From Eutrigla gurnardus (taxonomy: Eukaryota > Chordata > Actinopteri > Perciformes > Triglidae): a stretch of DNA of 64,000 nucleotides. The notes below the pieces were generated by a model. It saw only the letters and a list, made by a program, of their open reading frames with translations, had not been told where the DNA came from and did no database searches. This document shows, piece after piece, positions 11,023-21,966 of the stretch (positions are counted from its first letter, which is position 1; the number at the start of each line of letters is the position of its first letter). The position numbers were made by a program, and so were the translations under genes. The stretch covers positions 15,884,866 to 15,948,865 of the forward strand of contig OY741264.1 in assembly GCA_963514095.1 (NCBI GenBank). The letters run 5' to 3'.

Positions 11023-12772
11023 TCGCACTGCCAATATTGTGCTAAAACAAATACACACACAAGTTGGCATGCACACTTAAGGACACAACACATTGACAAA
11101 GTAACAGCTAGACTGGCAATAGCACCTAAAATCAAGATCACAACTGAGGTTCCACCTGAGTCTATGGTTCCCCTCAGCTCTATGGAGCATTTTAGTCCCG
11201 GTAAACCCAAAATTTAGTGTCTGCCTAGCAACAGTCGACAGACATGGCAAACAATGAAGAATTTAACTGGTTATTGGAAGTCAGTGGTTGCGTCTCACTA
11301 TGGGTCATTTTGACGGACAAGTTTGTAGAAATTCCTTCATAATCTATTATTACCTGTCATTTTCTTTTTGTTATTATAAGACATCGCCGTATGGAATGGG
11401 CCGATCCACTAGAACTGTTATATCAACTCTAGTACTGATTTATATACACACACATTTATATATATATATATAATTGTTTTGTACAATACAAGCTCGTTTT
11501 TTGAACTGCAACTATTAATTTCTGGAGCATGAAAACGGTAGACGGTCTGTCTGAGGGGATTTTCCAAACATACTTATACAACTAAAATAATAGTTGGGTT
11601 CAAGATTATAATTGGCTGTCTGAACAAATTTCTATTGCTAGCACAGCCCGCGTATTAGCCTTCCAAAGCTAATCATGGGTTAATCCCTTCATGAGATTAC
11701 TCCATATACCAGCAGGATCGGAGACTGATTTACCATTTGTGATACCAGCTATTGTTAAGAGCATATAGCCTGTTGCTCCAGATAGAAGGTATTAGTCCTG
11801 ATGCCCGAGATTACGCAAACCTCACAGCACAATAAGAAGACAACGTGTGACCTATTTAACAATCTACTAAATACTGACTCCTTTAATTACATTAGAACAG
11901 TAGAATTCAGGTCCACGTGTACATTGTGAGTTCAATTCACAGTTCAGTTGAGGTAATCCCTATGATCTCCGACTTTCCTAACTACTGTTTAGGTGTTCTT
12001 GGATTCCGTAGGGATTACAACCTTCTGTCTCCTGTCTCTGTCACACTCTGTGCGACCATTCAGCAATTAGCAAAGCTTGATATGAAAGTCAATGCAGCAT
12101 CTTTTTAGCTAAAGTTTAAAAGCAGCAGCTGTTCCAACAGTGCCAAGTGCTCAGAGCGAGGCTGGCTGATGCATTTGCTGTTGGTCTCAAAGGCTCACAT
12201 TATCCCAGACATTTAGCTAACAGCAAAATGTCAACTGACGAGGAAAATCTTAACCCTAGCCCAAAACCAAATCTGCGTGTTTTTTTTATTATCACTAACT
12301 ACTTTTTATTTCTTGCAATGTTTTCTTCCTTGTTTATCTAGTTCCGGAACACAGATTTCTGTTGCCGAAATTCTGCAAAGAAAACTTGTCTTGCTATTTA
12401 TTACCAATGTGTAATGTGCTTTGTTCCTGCTATATTTACCAGTTGTCTTTTTATTCTTCTGATAATTTAAGTCAATAATTGAATATCTTTAACTTCTGGA
12501 CTGCTGATCAGACAGACAAGTCCCAGTCAAACAAAGTTAGAGCTGCTTTACTTGAGAATTAGCTACTGTACCGTGAGAATTTCCCAGTCAAACTGAATAG
12601 TTTAGATATGTAAAGTTAGTGGGATTTAAACCAAATCCTTTGCATTTCATTGGATTGCTAGAAAGTGTGCGGGCTTAGAAGGAAGCATGAAACGGAGCTA
12701 CAGAGGACTTACCTTGATGCCAAAAGTTGCAGATTGAGTGCTTGATGGATGACATATTATCAGTTGAAATTG
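11023..12772. other. Unrecognised stretch
   Basis: No gene or defined element seen. A short (TA)n tract lies at 11458-11472. Confidence 0.5.
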
Positions 12773-12943
12773 GTTGGTACCAGTGCTGCAGTGATAGTGG
12801 ATGAGGTGGGTGTACTGCTGGGTCAATGGGTACCTTAAAGAGGAGGAAGTGGGTATACTCTCTTATTCCAATGGCTTTTTGGCTGATAGGTGGGTATACC
12901 CCGTATACCTGTGTATACCCTCCACTGCACCACTGGTTGGTAC
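12773..12943. mobile_element. 155-bp hAT-type MITE (element 12781-12935)
   Basis: Ends 'cagtgctgcagtg' (12781-12793) and 'cactgcaccactg' (12923-12935) are inverted repeats with one mismatch, and the flanking octamer 'gttggtac' is present at 12773-12780 and 12936-12943. The 8-bp duplication and CAGTG-type ends indicate a hAT non-autonomous element. The interior repeats 'gggtatac' motifs on both strands. It has no coding capacity and must have been moved by a hAT transposase supplied elsewhere. Confidence 0.88.
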
Positions 12944-14095
12944 TAACTTATGCAGGTACACACCATATTCCGTCTTTAAGGAAGAAAAGCTGACTCTATT
13001 TTGATATAAAATACCAACAACTTGATTTATTTCTCATTTTGTGTTATATTGTGCATATATTTTTAGGTGCACAGTATGTCGATGGATGTGATTAAAAGGG
13101 TTAAATATAATTCCCTCTATCTTAGAAAGAGGGGAGATTGGGCTGTGGAGAAATGGTGAATGGCTTTTTACACTATTTTCAGACACATAGGCCTGAAAGA
13201 TAATTGATTGGAAAAATGAAAAAATAAAAAGCAGATTCATCAATTATGCAAGTAATAGGTTGGTTGCAGCCCTACTTTCAAAACATTTAAATTGCTTAAC
13301 CATATTGAATACTGACTAACTTCAGGCCAAATCTGCACTTGAGGAAGAATTACAAAACCTCCCCCCCAAAAAAGAAACATCCCAAGTGTTGTGTGTGATA
13401 AGTAGCCTTGTCTATTACATGTGAACATTGCGTCTGACGTTTGAATTGCAGTTTTTGCTATAACACATCACGCTCCACAAAATAGAGAACATTTATTGAA
13501 TGATTGAATCATGGGAGAATCTCAACTGCTGCCATCAACTTAATCTATCATATCCCTTGAAGAGACACAATGAAGTTAGTGTAATCAGTTTCTATGCCCC
13601 TAAGTGACACTTTATATGTCAAGCACACCAGGTTTTAGTAGATTCTATAGTGGTACTTCAATTACAGACAAAACACTGTTCCCCATCCCTCCACACGGAA
13701 CCTAACCCCTTCCCTCTTGTCACTACTGCAAATTAAACATTTCATTAAACAGCTCACACAGTGAAGACACACAGACCTGGTTTAGATAAACAATGGTGGT
13801 GAAGGAAATAAAGTGAAGCGACCAGAACAATCTGATTGCACCATTTTTTGTTGAATTATGACAGCAATAAGGAATAACAGTGGATACATTTCCTATGTCC
13901 AAAATCCTCTTTTCATATGACCTTGAAAACAACTGTAGTGGCAGTAAATAGATTTATAAGTAAAATATTTCCCCATCTTAGCTCACCTTTTAGACCTTAT
14001 AATTAGCATGTTGAGTGGATTTGAATAGTTATGGACATGCGAATGAAAACCCAAATATGAATACAACAAATTAGCAGAACAGCCCAATACTGGGC
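12944..14095. other. Unrecognised stretch
   Basis: No gene or element could be supported. Confidence 0.5.
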
Positions 14096-14099
14096 TAGG

Positions 14100-14215
14100 G
14101 TGGCATCTTCAACCACTTATCCGGTGTCAGGTCGCGGCGGCAACAGCTTTAGCAGGGGACCCCAAACCTACTTTTCTCGGGCCAACTTTGACTGGGGGAT
14201 ACCAAGGCTGTGCTA
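14100..14215. repeat. Short fragment of a common teleost repeat
   Basis: The run 'caaccacttatccggtgtc' followed by 'aggtcgcggcgg' and 'agcaggggacccc' resembles a fish-wide dispersed repeat that usually carries 'cttatccggggtcgggtcgc' in the same order. Only about 115 bases are present and no ends could be defined. The assignment is from memory of the consensus. Confidence 0.45.
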
Positions 14216-14902
14216 GCTCACAACCAAAATCTTCATCAAATTTGACTAAATAAAACTCATTGTTCAGCTAAAGTCTAAAAGCAGTCAAGGGGCAGACAAG
14301 TCAAGAGTGGGTGCAGTCACTAACATGACTGTGAGCCAAGGAATCACCTTGCTAGATAGCTAGCTGCTTATGCTTCTCTTCGCTTCTTGGTGTTGAAATT
14401 CTTAACTTAAAAAAAAAAAAAAAAACTATCTGGAGTTTGAACACTTCTCGGTCTAATGGGTTTTCAAGTTTGAACAGCATTTTTTTGCTTGAAGGGCTGG
14501 TGTATTGTTGACACTTCTTTCTTCCCCCCCCCCCCCAAAATCACTTTACTGCCTGATTACACAACCACTCCATCCTGACTTGCAGACATCATGCACACAT
14601 GGGCAACCCTAACCTTACGAGATTGAAACGTGCAAAGTTTTGCGCCGCATTTGCTCTCCCCCAACTGCAAGACCAAGGGCATAATGGGTAACGTTGCCTG
14701 AACAAAGAGCTGACAACAAACACCACTTTGCTTTGTAAAAAGTGCACATTTTCTGGGTAACTTTAATAATTCATTAATCACATGTGCATGGCAGAGCAAG
14801 TCGAAATCAAGTCGGACACAAATCAATCGCGCATGCATTGTGCAGTGATTGCCGGTGATCGATTCTGCAAGTAGTTCGTCTCCAACGAGCCTTATATATA
14901 GC
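14216..14902. other. Unrecognised stretch with A and C tracts
   Basis: A 17-base A tract (14409-14425) and a 12-base C tract (about 14525-14536) are the only distinctive features; no gene was seen. Confidence 0.5.
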
Positions 14903-15118
14903 TATAGGTTTTCAATTATAAATAGCTGTACCGGAAGAATATGTAGGGAAACCTTTGGCTAACCATTTGTATCATTTGCAATAAGTGCAAAAATGAAAGC
15001 TTGATTTTCTTTCTCTCTCATCCCTTGTTTTAATTGGCTGTCACTAGACGGCGGCAGCTTTTCACGTAAACAGATTATGGATGGAAGAGAAGAGTGAGGG
15101 CCAAATAATATACCTTTA
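14903..15118 (-). repeat. Inverted-duplicate arm 2 (pairs with 10752-11022)
   Basis: This is the shorter partner of the inverted pair, 3.9 kb from arm 1. The core 'ggctaaccatttgtatcat', then 'gaaagcttgattttctttc', 'ttttaattggct', 'gacggcggcagctttt' and 'acagattatggatgga' follows the reverse complement of arm 1 in order. It lacks the long GA microsatellite. Matching stops shortly after 'ccaaataatatacctttag'. Confidence 0.8.
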
Positions 15119-17413
15119 GCCTTATATTATTGTCCAGGCTACCTAACTCTACCTGTAACTTGGTGATCCTCAACAAATTTGTTTTCGCAGGTTCAGGTTC
15201 TGTACTGGATTATATATTTTCACCATGTAGCCCAAATTACAATATATTTGTTAGATTTAAACATCCAAATAAACTGGTTTCCTGTGGCTATGATTTGCAT
15301 CAAGTATAGCCACTGCAAGTACAAACACAAACGCACTAGCGTTCCAATACTCATACAACTGTACTATTTAGTAAGCCTAATACAGTATGCTAAAGATACC
15401 AGGATGTTCTACTGCAGCGGTTGGCATTTTGCAGTGTGAAAGCCAGCATTCTTTTCTGGCTAATCCCACAATCTGATGTGCAGTTAAGGTATGAGCAAGA
15501 GGTTCAAGTTCAAGGAGCAATGCAAGGCAAAAGTAGTACGACAAAAGTCATACTATAAAATATGTGATTTGGAATGCAGTTAGACTTTAGGGTCAAACAA
15601 AGATCGATGTTCAAAGAACCAAAAAATAAAGCCTTGAAGGCATCGATTATTGTCTCTTGATTACGCTGCTGGTAATTTTCTTGATTGATCAAATATTTGT
15701 TTGGTTTATAAAATATCATGGTTAAAAAACAACCAAAGGGTTTGTTTTATTCTAACAACTCAGACATCTTCTAAAACATCAAACTGTCACATATGACAAG
15801 CTGGAGCAGTGAGTTTGAAACATTTGCCTGAAAGGAAAAACTTAAACAATTAACCCGTGATCAAAATCATTGCTTTCTACTGACTAACTCTTGCACATCT
15901 AGTTTATCTACTGACAATTTTTTTTAATTTTTTTATAGTATTACAGAATACAAAAAAGTGGAAACCATCCATCCATCCAGCCAACCCTTTGTTTTTTGCC
16001 TATTAGACTCGGAAAAAGAACAGCAATCAGATATTTTTTCTCTCTCTCGCTTACTGGTTCTACTGTCAAGTTTTCTCTGCTGATTATAGGAAATGGGAGT
16101 TAATTGTTTCATCTCTGTTTCTGTTGCACAAGGCTAGTAGAGGGGGCCGGGAGTCTGCAGAGATAATGAGAGATAAAACCATGATGGATCTGGCAACTCG
16201 CTTGTTCAGGCTCACTGGGAATGGCAGTTGTAAGCCAGCGTGCTCTATGAAAATATGGACCCCACTCCAAAACCTTAAGGCTGGCCTAGTTCCATCTGTG
16301 AGGGAAAATAAATGTAACGAGAGAGCAAATGGAAGAGAAACAGAATGAAAGGGAAACTAGGAGGGAGAGAAAGACAAAACAGAGCGACAGTGATGTGGGT
16401 CTATATGTGTGTGCTTCCCATCCGTCTCTATGTTCATGAAAGCAGAGATGCACATAATTTAAAAGGGGAAAATATACAATGCACATTACTCAAACAAAAT
16501 CGATATTTATGTCCGTGAGGTATTGGTGAGGCCTTGATAAGATGATTGTGTGTGTTGGAGTGAAGTGCGCCACAAATAGATGTCTATTGTCATGAAATGA
16601 GTAGCGTTTTTGTTTCGTTTTTTTGAGGGGTGGGCACCTGCAAGTGAAATACCACGACTCCCTTCACTTTCCTGCAGCACCATAATGCCAACAAACAGCA
16701 CAGCGTGAAAGCAGCTAAACGGATTATTAACCGGATTATTAACAAGCAGGCATGAGAGGATTAGCCGTGTTGCTTTGAAGTCAATCTGAGGAAGCAGAAT
16801 TTGACTTGGAACGCGCTACCTCTCCTTTCTGTTGTTCTCACACTTCCCTTTTTTCTCGCCCTTTGCTCTTTACCCATTTTCTATTTTTGAGTAAATGAGG
16901 GGAGGGGGAAACATTTCTTTGGTCTCTTGCAAAAGTGTTTTCTATTGAGCGAACCCACGCGTTGGCAGCACACTTACTGTACTATAGACGCCTGTGAGCT
17001 TTATAGACATTTCGGGTCTTCATGTTCAGCACTGCTTAAGTGCAATTTGTATATTCATTCAATGTGTCTTAATCATGCAACTTCAATCAGAAGACAAGAG
17101 TATTCAAATAAACAATATATATATATATATTCCCTATGGGAATTTTGGGTATTTCACTATTTCCTCTTTGAAATTTTATTTTGTTTATTTTACTTTCAGA
17201 CGTGTTTTTCTAAAGTCATAAAATGTTTAAATAATGTTTACATGCATTTAAACAATGTGTTAGTTTAAATTCATGTATTTTGGACATGGGAGGAAGAAGA
17301 GAAAAGACGTGAGAGAAAAGTGCTGGACACGGCTGCTTTGAAAGTTCGGTAGAACACAAGTTTTAATGCATGTTGCTTTTGAATGCTTTTGAACACACGG
17401 ACAATGCATTTAG
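15119..17413. other. Unrecognised stretch with a GGATTA cluster
   Basis: No gene seen. An exact 12-bp tandem duplication (16720-16731 and 16732-16743, unit 'cggattattaac') and a third GGATTA at 16758-16763 make a cluster of OTX/PITX-type core sites. A short (AT)n lies at 17116-17130. Confidence 0.45.
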
Positions 17414-17428
17414 ATCAGTGTGTATCAC

Positions 17429-17672
17429 GGGGGGGCATTAGCTCAGGAGGTAGAGCGGGTTGGCTGGTGACCGCAAGATTGCTGGTTCGATCCCCGGCTC
17501 CTCCTAGCTGAGTGTCTGGCGTCCCTGAGCAAGACACCTCACCCTAATTGCTCCTGACGAGCTGGCTGTCGCCCTGCGTGGTTAACTCCGCCATCGGTGT
17601 GTGAATGAATGGGTGAATCTCAGTCAACACTGTAAAGCACTTTGGATAAAAGCGTAGAGCATGCTACCATTT
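17429..17672 (+). mobile_element. tRNA-derived SINE
   Basis: The head 'gggggcattagctcaggagg' begins a tRNA-like unit with an A box (17439-17450) and a B box 'ggttcgatccc' (17484-17494), the internal RNA polymerase III promoter. The body contains 'ccctgagcaagacacc' and 'gagctggctgtcgccctgc', and the tail 'gtaaagcactttggataaaa' with 'gcg' resembles the 3' end of L2-type LINEs, suggesting mobilisation by such a LINE. The octamer 'atcagtgt' at 17414-17421 and 17673-17680 may be the target duplication, although about 8 bases lie between it and the head. It is not a functional tRNA gene because the acceptor stem does not pair. Confidence 0.85.
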
Positions 17673-17689
17673 ATCAGTGTTTTCATCAG

Positions 17690-19055
17690 TCACTTTGTAG
17701 TGTTTGTGCTTCGGTTGTGAAGAACTCAGCTAGAGTTTTTACCAATGAGAGGATGGCTAATTCGGCGCGAGCTAGCCCAGAGCTTCAAGAACATTTGCCA
17801 GCGAGTAGCCTGCTGACCCCTTCGTGCATTGCTCTACGAGCTCTTTCTCGTCAGGACTTCTCTGCTAAGCTGTGACAACGGTATCGTTCACCAGCATCGC
17901 CAGGACCACGCTGCTACAGCGTAGATGAGGACAACGACAAGCTAGCAGTGAGCTTTTTTTCTTTGTTGCGCATTGGCGTTTTCATCACTTACAAGCGACG
18001 CTACGGGCCTGCAACATTGCTCTGATTCCCTCCGACATGGGTTTTGTATCCATTCCATTCCATTTTCATTGAACATTTATTTAGTTTCATGCCGGCTTAG
18101 CTTAGGTTTTAGGTGAAACTGAAAGGGTTGCAATATTGTATTGAACTGTGTTTCATTTCACTTGCACTTGAACTGTGATGGCAGATCTAATTATTTCATA
18201 TGTCCATATGAATGTGTATATTTTTATATAATACTTTTTCAGTAAATAGTTCAAGGGAAACTGAATACCCTTGAATATTTGTCTGTTACTGGGTATTTTG
18301 ATATTGATAACATCAGTGTGTAAGCTAATAGTTAAAGGGTTACAGTAACCTTATTTACAGTGAGCATATTTCTAAGTGTTTAAACAGATTCATGGTCATA
18401 TATGACATTTAATTTGATGCTTATTGCACTGATAACCCATTTAGCTTTTGCAAGTAGTTGATTACTGATTATTATTTCAGTCATTGATTATTACATGGGC
18501 AATACAGATAGTTATTTAAAGGGAGTTAAAATAGTAATTTAACTACAAGCTAAAACTCATTGAAGGAACAACCTTATCATTGTATTTAGCTTCAAACAGT
18601 TGGGGATTCATTTAATTTAGCTATATAGTCACCTGGTGTCAATAGCTTTAAATGTTGATTGCTCATTAATAATTAGTTAATTACATTTAGTGTATTAGTT
18701 AACAGTAGAGAGAGAGATCTCTTGCTTACAAATTAATTCGGGAGCGCACCTCAAAATTATTAACTTCAGGAAAGCTAGGGGGCGCTATATATACACCCTT
18801 GAACATCAAGGGGAGTTCAGAGTGAATCACAAAAACAATCATTGATTAAGACCGTTCAACACATTAAGTTGTCTGTTAAAAGATATGCTTGAAACAAAAT
18901 CATTAAAGAATGATTAGTCAATCATGTAAAGAGATGAAGAAAGACATATTAATATGGATTTTATTGTGATTAAAACTTCTACACCACTGGGAAGTTTTGA
19001 AATCTATATTTTTTTCCCCCATTTGAGCTTCAGGGTTGGTTCACCGAAAGTGTAA
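17690..19055. other. Unrecognised stretch
   Basis: AT-rich DNA with no recognisable gene or element. Confidence 0.5.
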
Positions 19056-19059
19056 GTAA

Positions 19060-21120
19060 GTTAGTGAGTGAGTAAAATGTATTTATATAGCGCACAGATA
19101 AAATCACAAAGTGCTTCACAATAAACAAAGTGCAACAGATTATATTAAAACAAAGCATACATGCACCGATATACACACAAGCAATTACAATCAGATTAAA
19201 AACTAAAGATTAAAAATGAGTAACATTTAAACAGAGACAGAGGACTACCCAAACGCCAGCTTAAACAAGTGGGTCTTAAGGTGCCCTGTAAAGATTTCCA
19301 CCGTATCAGCAAACCTAATCAGGGTGGGTAGAGCATTCCACAGCTGGGGGGCAACGGCTGAGAATGCTCTATCCCCACAGGTCTTTAGGTGGGTGCAGGG
19401 GACGGACAGTAGGTTCCTATTGTTGGACCTAAGGGAGCCTGCAGGGTTGTGGGGGAGAATTAAATCAGAAAGATAAGCAGGGGCCTGGCCATTAGTACCC
19501 TATATGTCAGTGTGAGTGTTTTAAATTGGATTATGTATCCCGGTCACCAGTGAAGGGAGCGGAGAAGGGGGGGTGACATGGGAATATTTGTTTGATTTGT
19601 AAGTAGCCTAGCAGCAGGGTTTTGGATGGACTGTCGTGGTGTAGGACAGTATTGTTGAGGGAAGAGAAAAGGGCAATACAGTAGTCAATACAGGAAGAGA
19701 TGAAGGCGTGGATGAGCATCTCTAACTCAGTAGGGGAGACCACACCCCTAAGTTTGCTGATATTGCGTAGATGGAAGAAACATGTTTTTGTGAGTGATTT
19801 GACTTTCCCTGTGGAACACCACATGACAAAGGTGAGGACATGGAGAGAAAGTCTTCAGATGAAACTGAAAAACTCCTATCAGTGAGGTATGACATGAACC
19901 AGTCAAGGGCAGTACCAGAAACGCCCACCCAATCATGTAATCTCTTGATCAAAGGCCGAGCTTAGGTCAAGGAGCACAAGTAATGAGCAGTATCCAGCGT
20001 CAGAGGCCATCTGAATATAATTATGTACCTTTAACAGTGCTGTCTCTGTCGAGTGTCTTTTCCTAAAGCCAGACTGAAGATAGAGGATATCATCATAGAT
20101 ATCTGACTTCTCAAGAAAAGAAAAACTGTGAGTTGGTTAGCCACAGCCTTTTCTAATATCTTGGCTAAGAACGGCAATTTCGATAATGGGCCGGTAATTT
20201 TTAAAAACTGATGGGTCAAGATTAGGCTTCTTTAGTATAGGTTGTATGATAGCATGCTTAAAATAGGAGGGGACACAACCTGTAGCGAGTGAGGCATTGA
20301 CAAGAGCTAATACAGCAGGACCGATGGAGGGTAGGACTTTTATGAACAATGAAGGTGGGATTACGTCCAGGGGGCTCGAAGAAGTTTTAATTTTCTTGAT
20401 AATGTCAGACAGATCATTAAGGATAATGGGTTGAAAAGTATTAAAAATCCACCACCGTCTAGGCCTAGTAGTAAGTAGGTGTGGTCAAAATTGAATACTA
20501 GACCTAATAGTGTTTACTTTCTCAACAAAGAATGAGAGAAGGTTATCACAGTCCTCTTGGGAGGATGTTGGTACAACAGTGACAGGAGGTGAGACAATTT
20601 TAATCATGGTGTCGAATAAAACCTTAGGATTTCTCTTAGAGGAGGAGATTAAGTCATCATAGTACACAGTCCTAGTTTCCTTGACTAAGTTATGGAAGTC
20701 ATGCATTAGTTCCTTAAGAAACAATCGGTGTACTTCAAGCCCAGTGGATTTCCACAGGCGTTTAGTCTTCGGCACTTCCTTCTTAGACAACGAACAGGTT
20801 GTGCCTGGTTGTTTTTTGGACTGATCGACTGCTAAAAAACTGGTCAGTAGGGGGAGACTTGAGGAGAAAATGGTCAGCAGTGAGTCTTTTTTCTGCAGTT
20901 CGTCAGAGAGCCGACGGATGTCCTCCTTAAGGTCTGATATCTTTTTATTTGCCTTTTTTAAAAGCTCACTGTCTTCACAGGGCATGGCAGACATAGTTGC
21001 CAAGGCCTCAGCTACCCCAGCAGCAGCAGAGAGCGGTTCTCGGTAGAGATCCTGCCATCCGATCATTAAAATATGCAAGACGGATAACAAATGTGCTTAA
21101 AATAGACCGGTAATAAAAGC
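19060..21120 (-). mobile_element. L2-type LINE with large internal deletions
   Basis: The minus strand reads, 5' to 3': an ORF1-like coiled coil (ELLKKANKKISDLKEDIRR), a linker typical of the region before the reverse transcriptase (TKRLWKSTGLEVHRLFLKEL, SSSKRNPKVLFDTMIKIVSP), finger motifs (VLPSIGPAVLALVNASLATG, IIQPILKKPNLDP, 20137-20349), the palm start (GVSGTALDWFMSYLTDRSF then PLSCGVPQGK, about 19800-19930), and directly SLTKTCFFHLRNISKLRGV (19740-19800), which normally lies well downstream. The endonuclease and the YADD part of the palm are missing. The 3' tail (about 19060-19130) ends with 'atttatatagcgca' on the plus strand and GTAA/GTGA-type tail repeats. The copy is dead. Clade assignment is by remembered motif style. 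Confidence 0.8.
20485..21090 (-). pseudogene. LINE ORF1-ORF2 in-frame deletion fusion
   Basis: This 201-codon frame fuses two parts of one LINE. Residues about 33-70 (MSAMPCEDSELLKKANKK onward) form a heptad-like coiled coil as in an ORF1 product. From about residue 100 (PKTKRLWKSTGLEVHRLF to KNSKRNP-like motifs ending in EKVNTIRSS) it is the ORF2 linker between endonuclease and reverse transcriptase. The endonuclease that should separate them is absent, so a deletion removed the end of ORF1 and the start of ORF2 with a junction near 20820-20900. The fused frame is open by chance or recent origin; no function is proposed. Confidence 0.6.
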
Positions 21121-21126
21121 GTGTTT

Positions 21127-21435
21127 TAAAATATGAGCTTAAAAATGGGTAAAAAAGTAACAATGGGGGGCAGTTTCCCCTGGCACCCAAACAAACAGAG
21201 CACCGGTGCAGGAAATGTGCATCACAGGAAGCGCAAAGGTGAGAGGAGTCGCGTGGACCACCATACAGCGTGGACCAACATTGTGAATTATTTTGGCGAA
21301 GGTGTCACAACATGTCAGCGTTTCCATTATACTGAAAACCTCCAAAGCTACTGTTTGTTTGGGGATTATTTGCACGCCGATTTCCTTAAATGCTATCTTT
21401 ATAATGCTCGATCACCTCAAATGAAATTGGATTTA
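21127..21435. other. Unrecognised stretch between LINE and SINE
   Basis: Possibly the 5' untranslated part of the adjacent LINE; nothing in it could be identified. Confidence 0.35.
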
Positions 21436-21966
21436 CCCTATTTATATTCCATCCATCCCATTCCATCCATCCATTGTCTACCGCTTATCCTGTATTCAGG
21501 GTTGCGGGGGGGCTGGAGCCGATCCCAGCAATCATTGGGCGAAGGCAGGGTACACCCTGGACAGGACGCCAGTCCATCGCAGGGCCAACATGTAGAGACG
21601 AACAACCATTCAGGGTTGCCGGGGGGCTGGAGCCGATCCCAGCAATCATTGGGCGAAGGCAGGGTACACCCTGGACAGGACGCCAGTCCATCGCAGGGCC
21701 AACATGTAGAGACAAACAACCATTCACACTCACATTCACACCTACGGGCAATTTAGAGTCATCAATTAACCTATCCTCATCCTGCATGTCTTTGGACTGT
21801 GGGAGGAAGCTGGAGAACCCGGAGAGAACCCACGCTTACACGGGGAGAACATGCAAACTCCACACAGAAGGATCCCGGGCCGACCAGGGAATCGAACCCG
21901 GGACCCTCTTGCTGTGAGGCGAGAGTGCTAGCCACTACACCACCGTGCAGCGCCCCTATTTATATT
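21436..21966 (-). mobile_element. RTE-tailed tRNA SINE, copy 1 (element 21449-21953)
   Basis: The 13-mer 'ccctatttatatt' flanks the element at 21436-21448 and 21954-21966. Reading the minus strand from 21953, the head 'ctgcacggtggtgtagtgg' is tRNA-like with an A box (tagtggctagca) and a B box 'gggttcgattccc' (about 21890-21902 on the plus strand as 'gggaatcgaaccc'). The body carries the 'catgcaaactccacacag' block common in teleosts, and the 3' end is a (GGAT)n-type repeat (plus: 'ccatccatccatt'), as expected if an RTE/Rex3-like LINE mobilised it. Inside, a 114-bp unit is tandemly duplicated (21495-21608 and 21609-21722). Confidence 0.88.

Noticed and set aside
17439..17494. A and B boxes suggesting a tRNA gene
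   Set aside because: Acceptor stem does not pair and a SINE body and LINE-like tail follow; the same applies at 21890, 27380-27528 and 63273-63333.
21449..21953. Protein-coding gene over the 114-bp tandem units
   Set aside because: The open frames on both strands come from the SINE body, which is non-coding.
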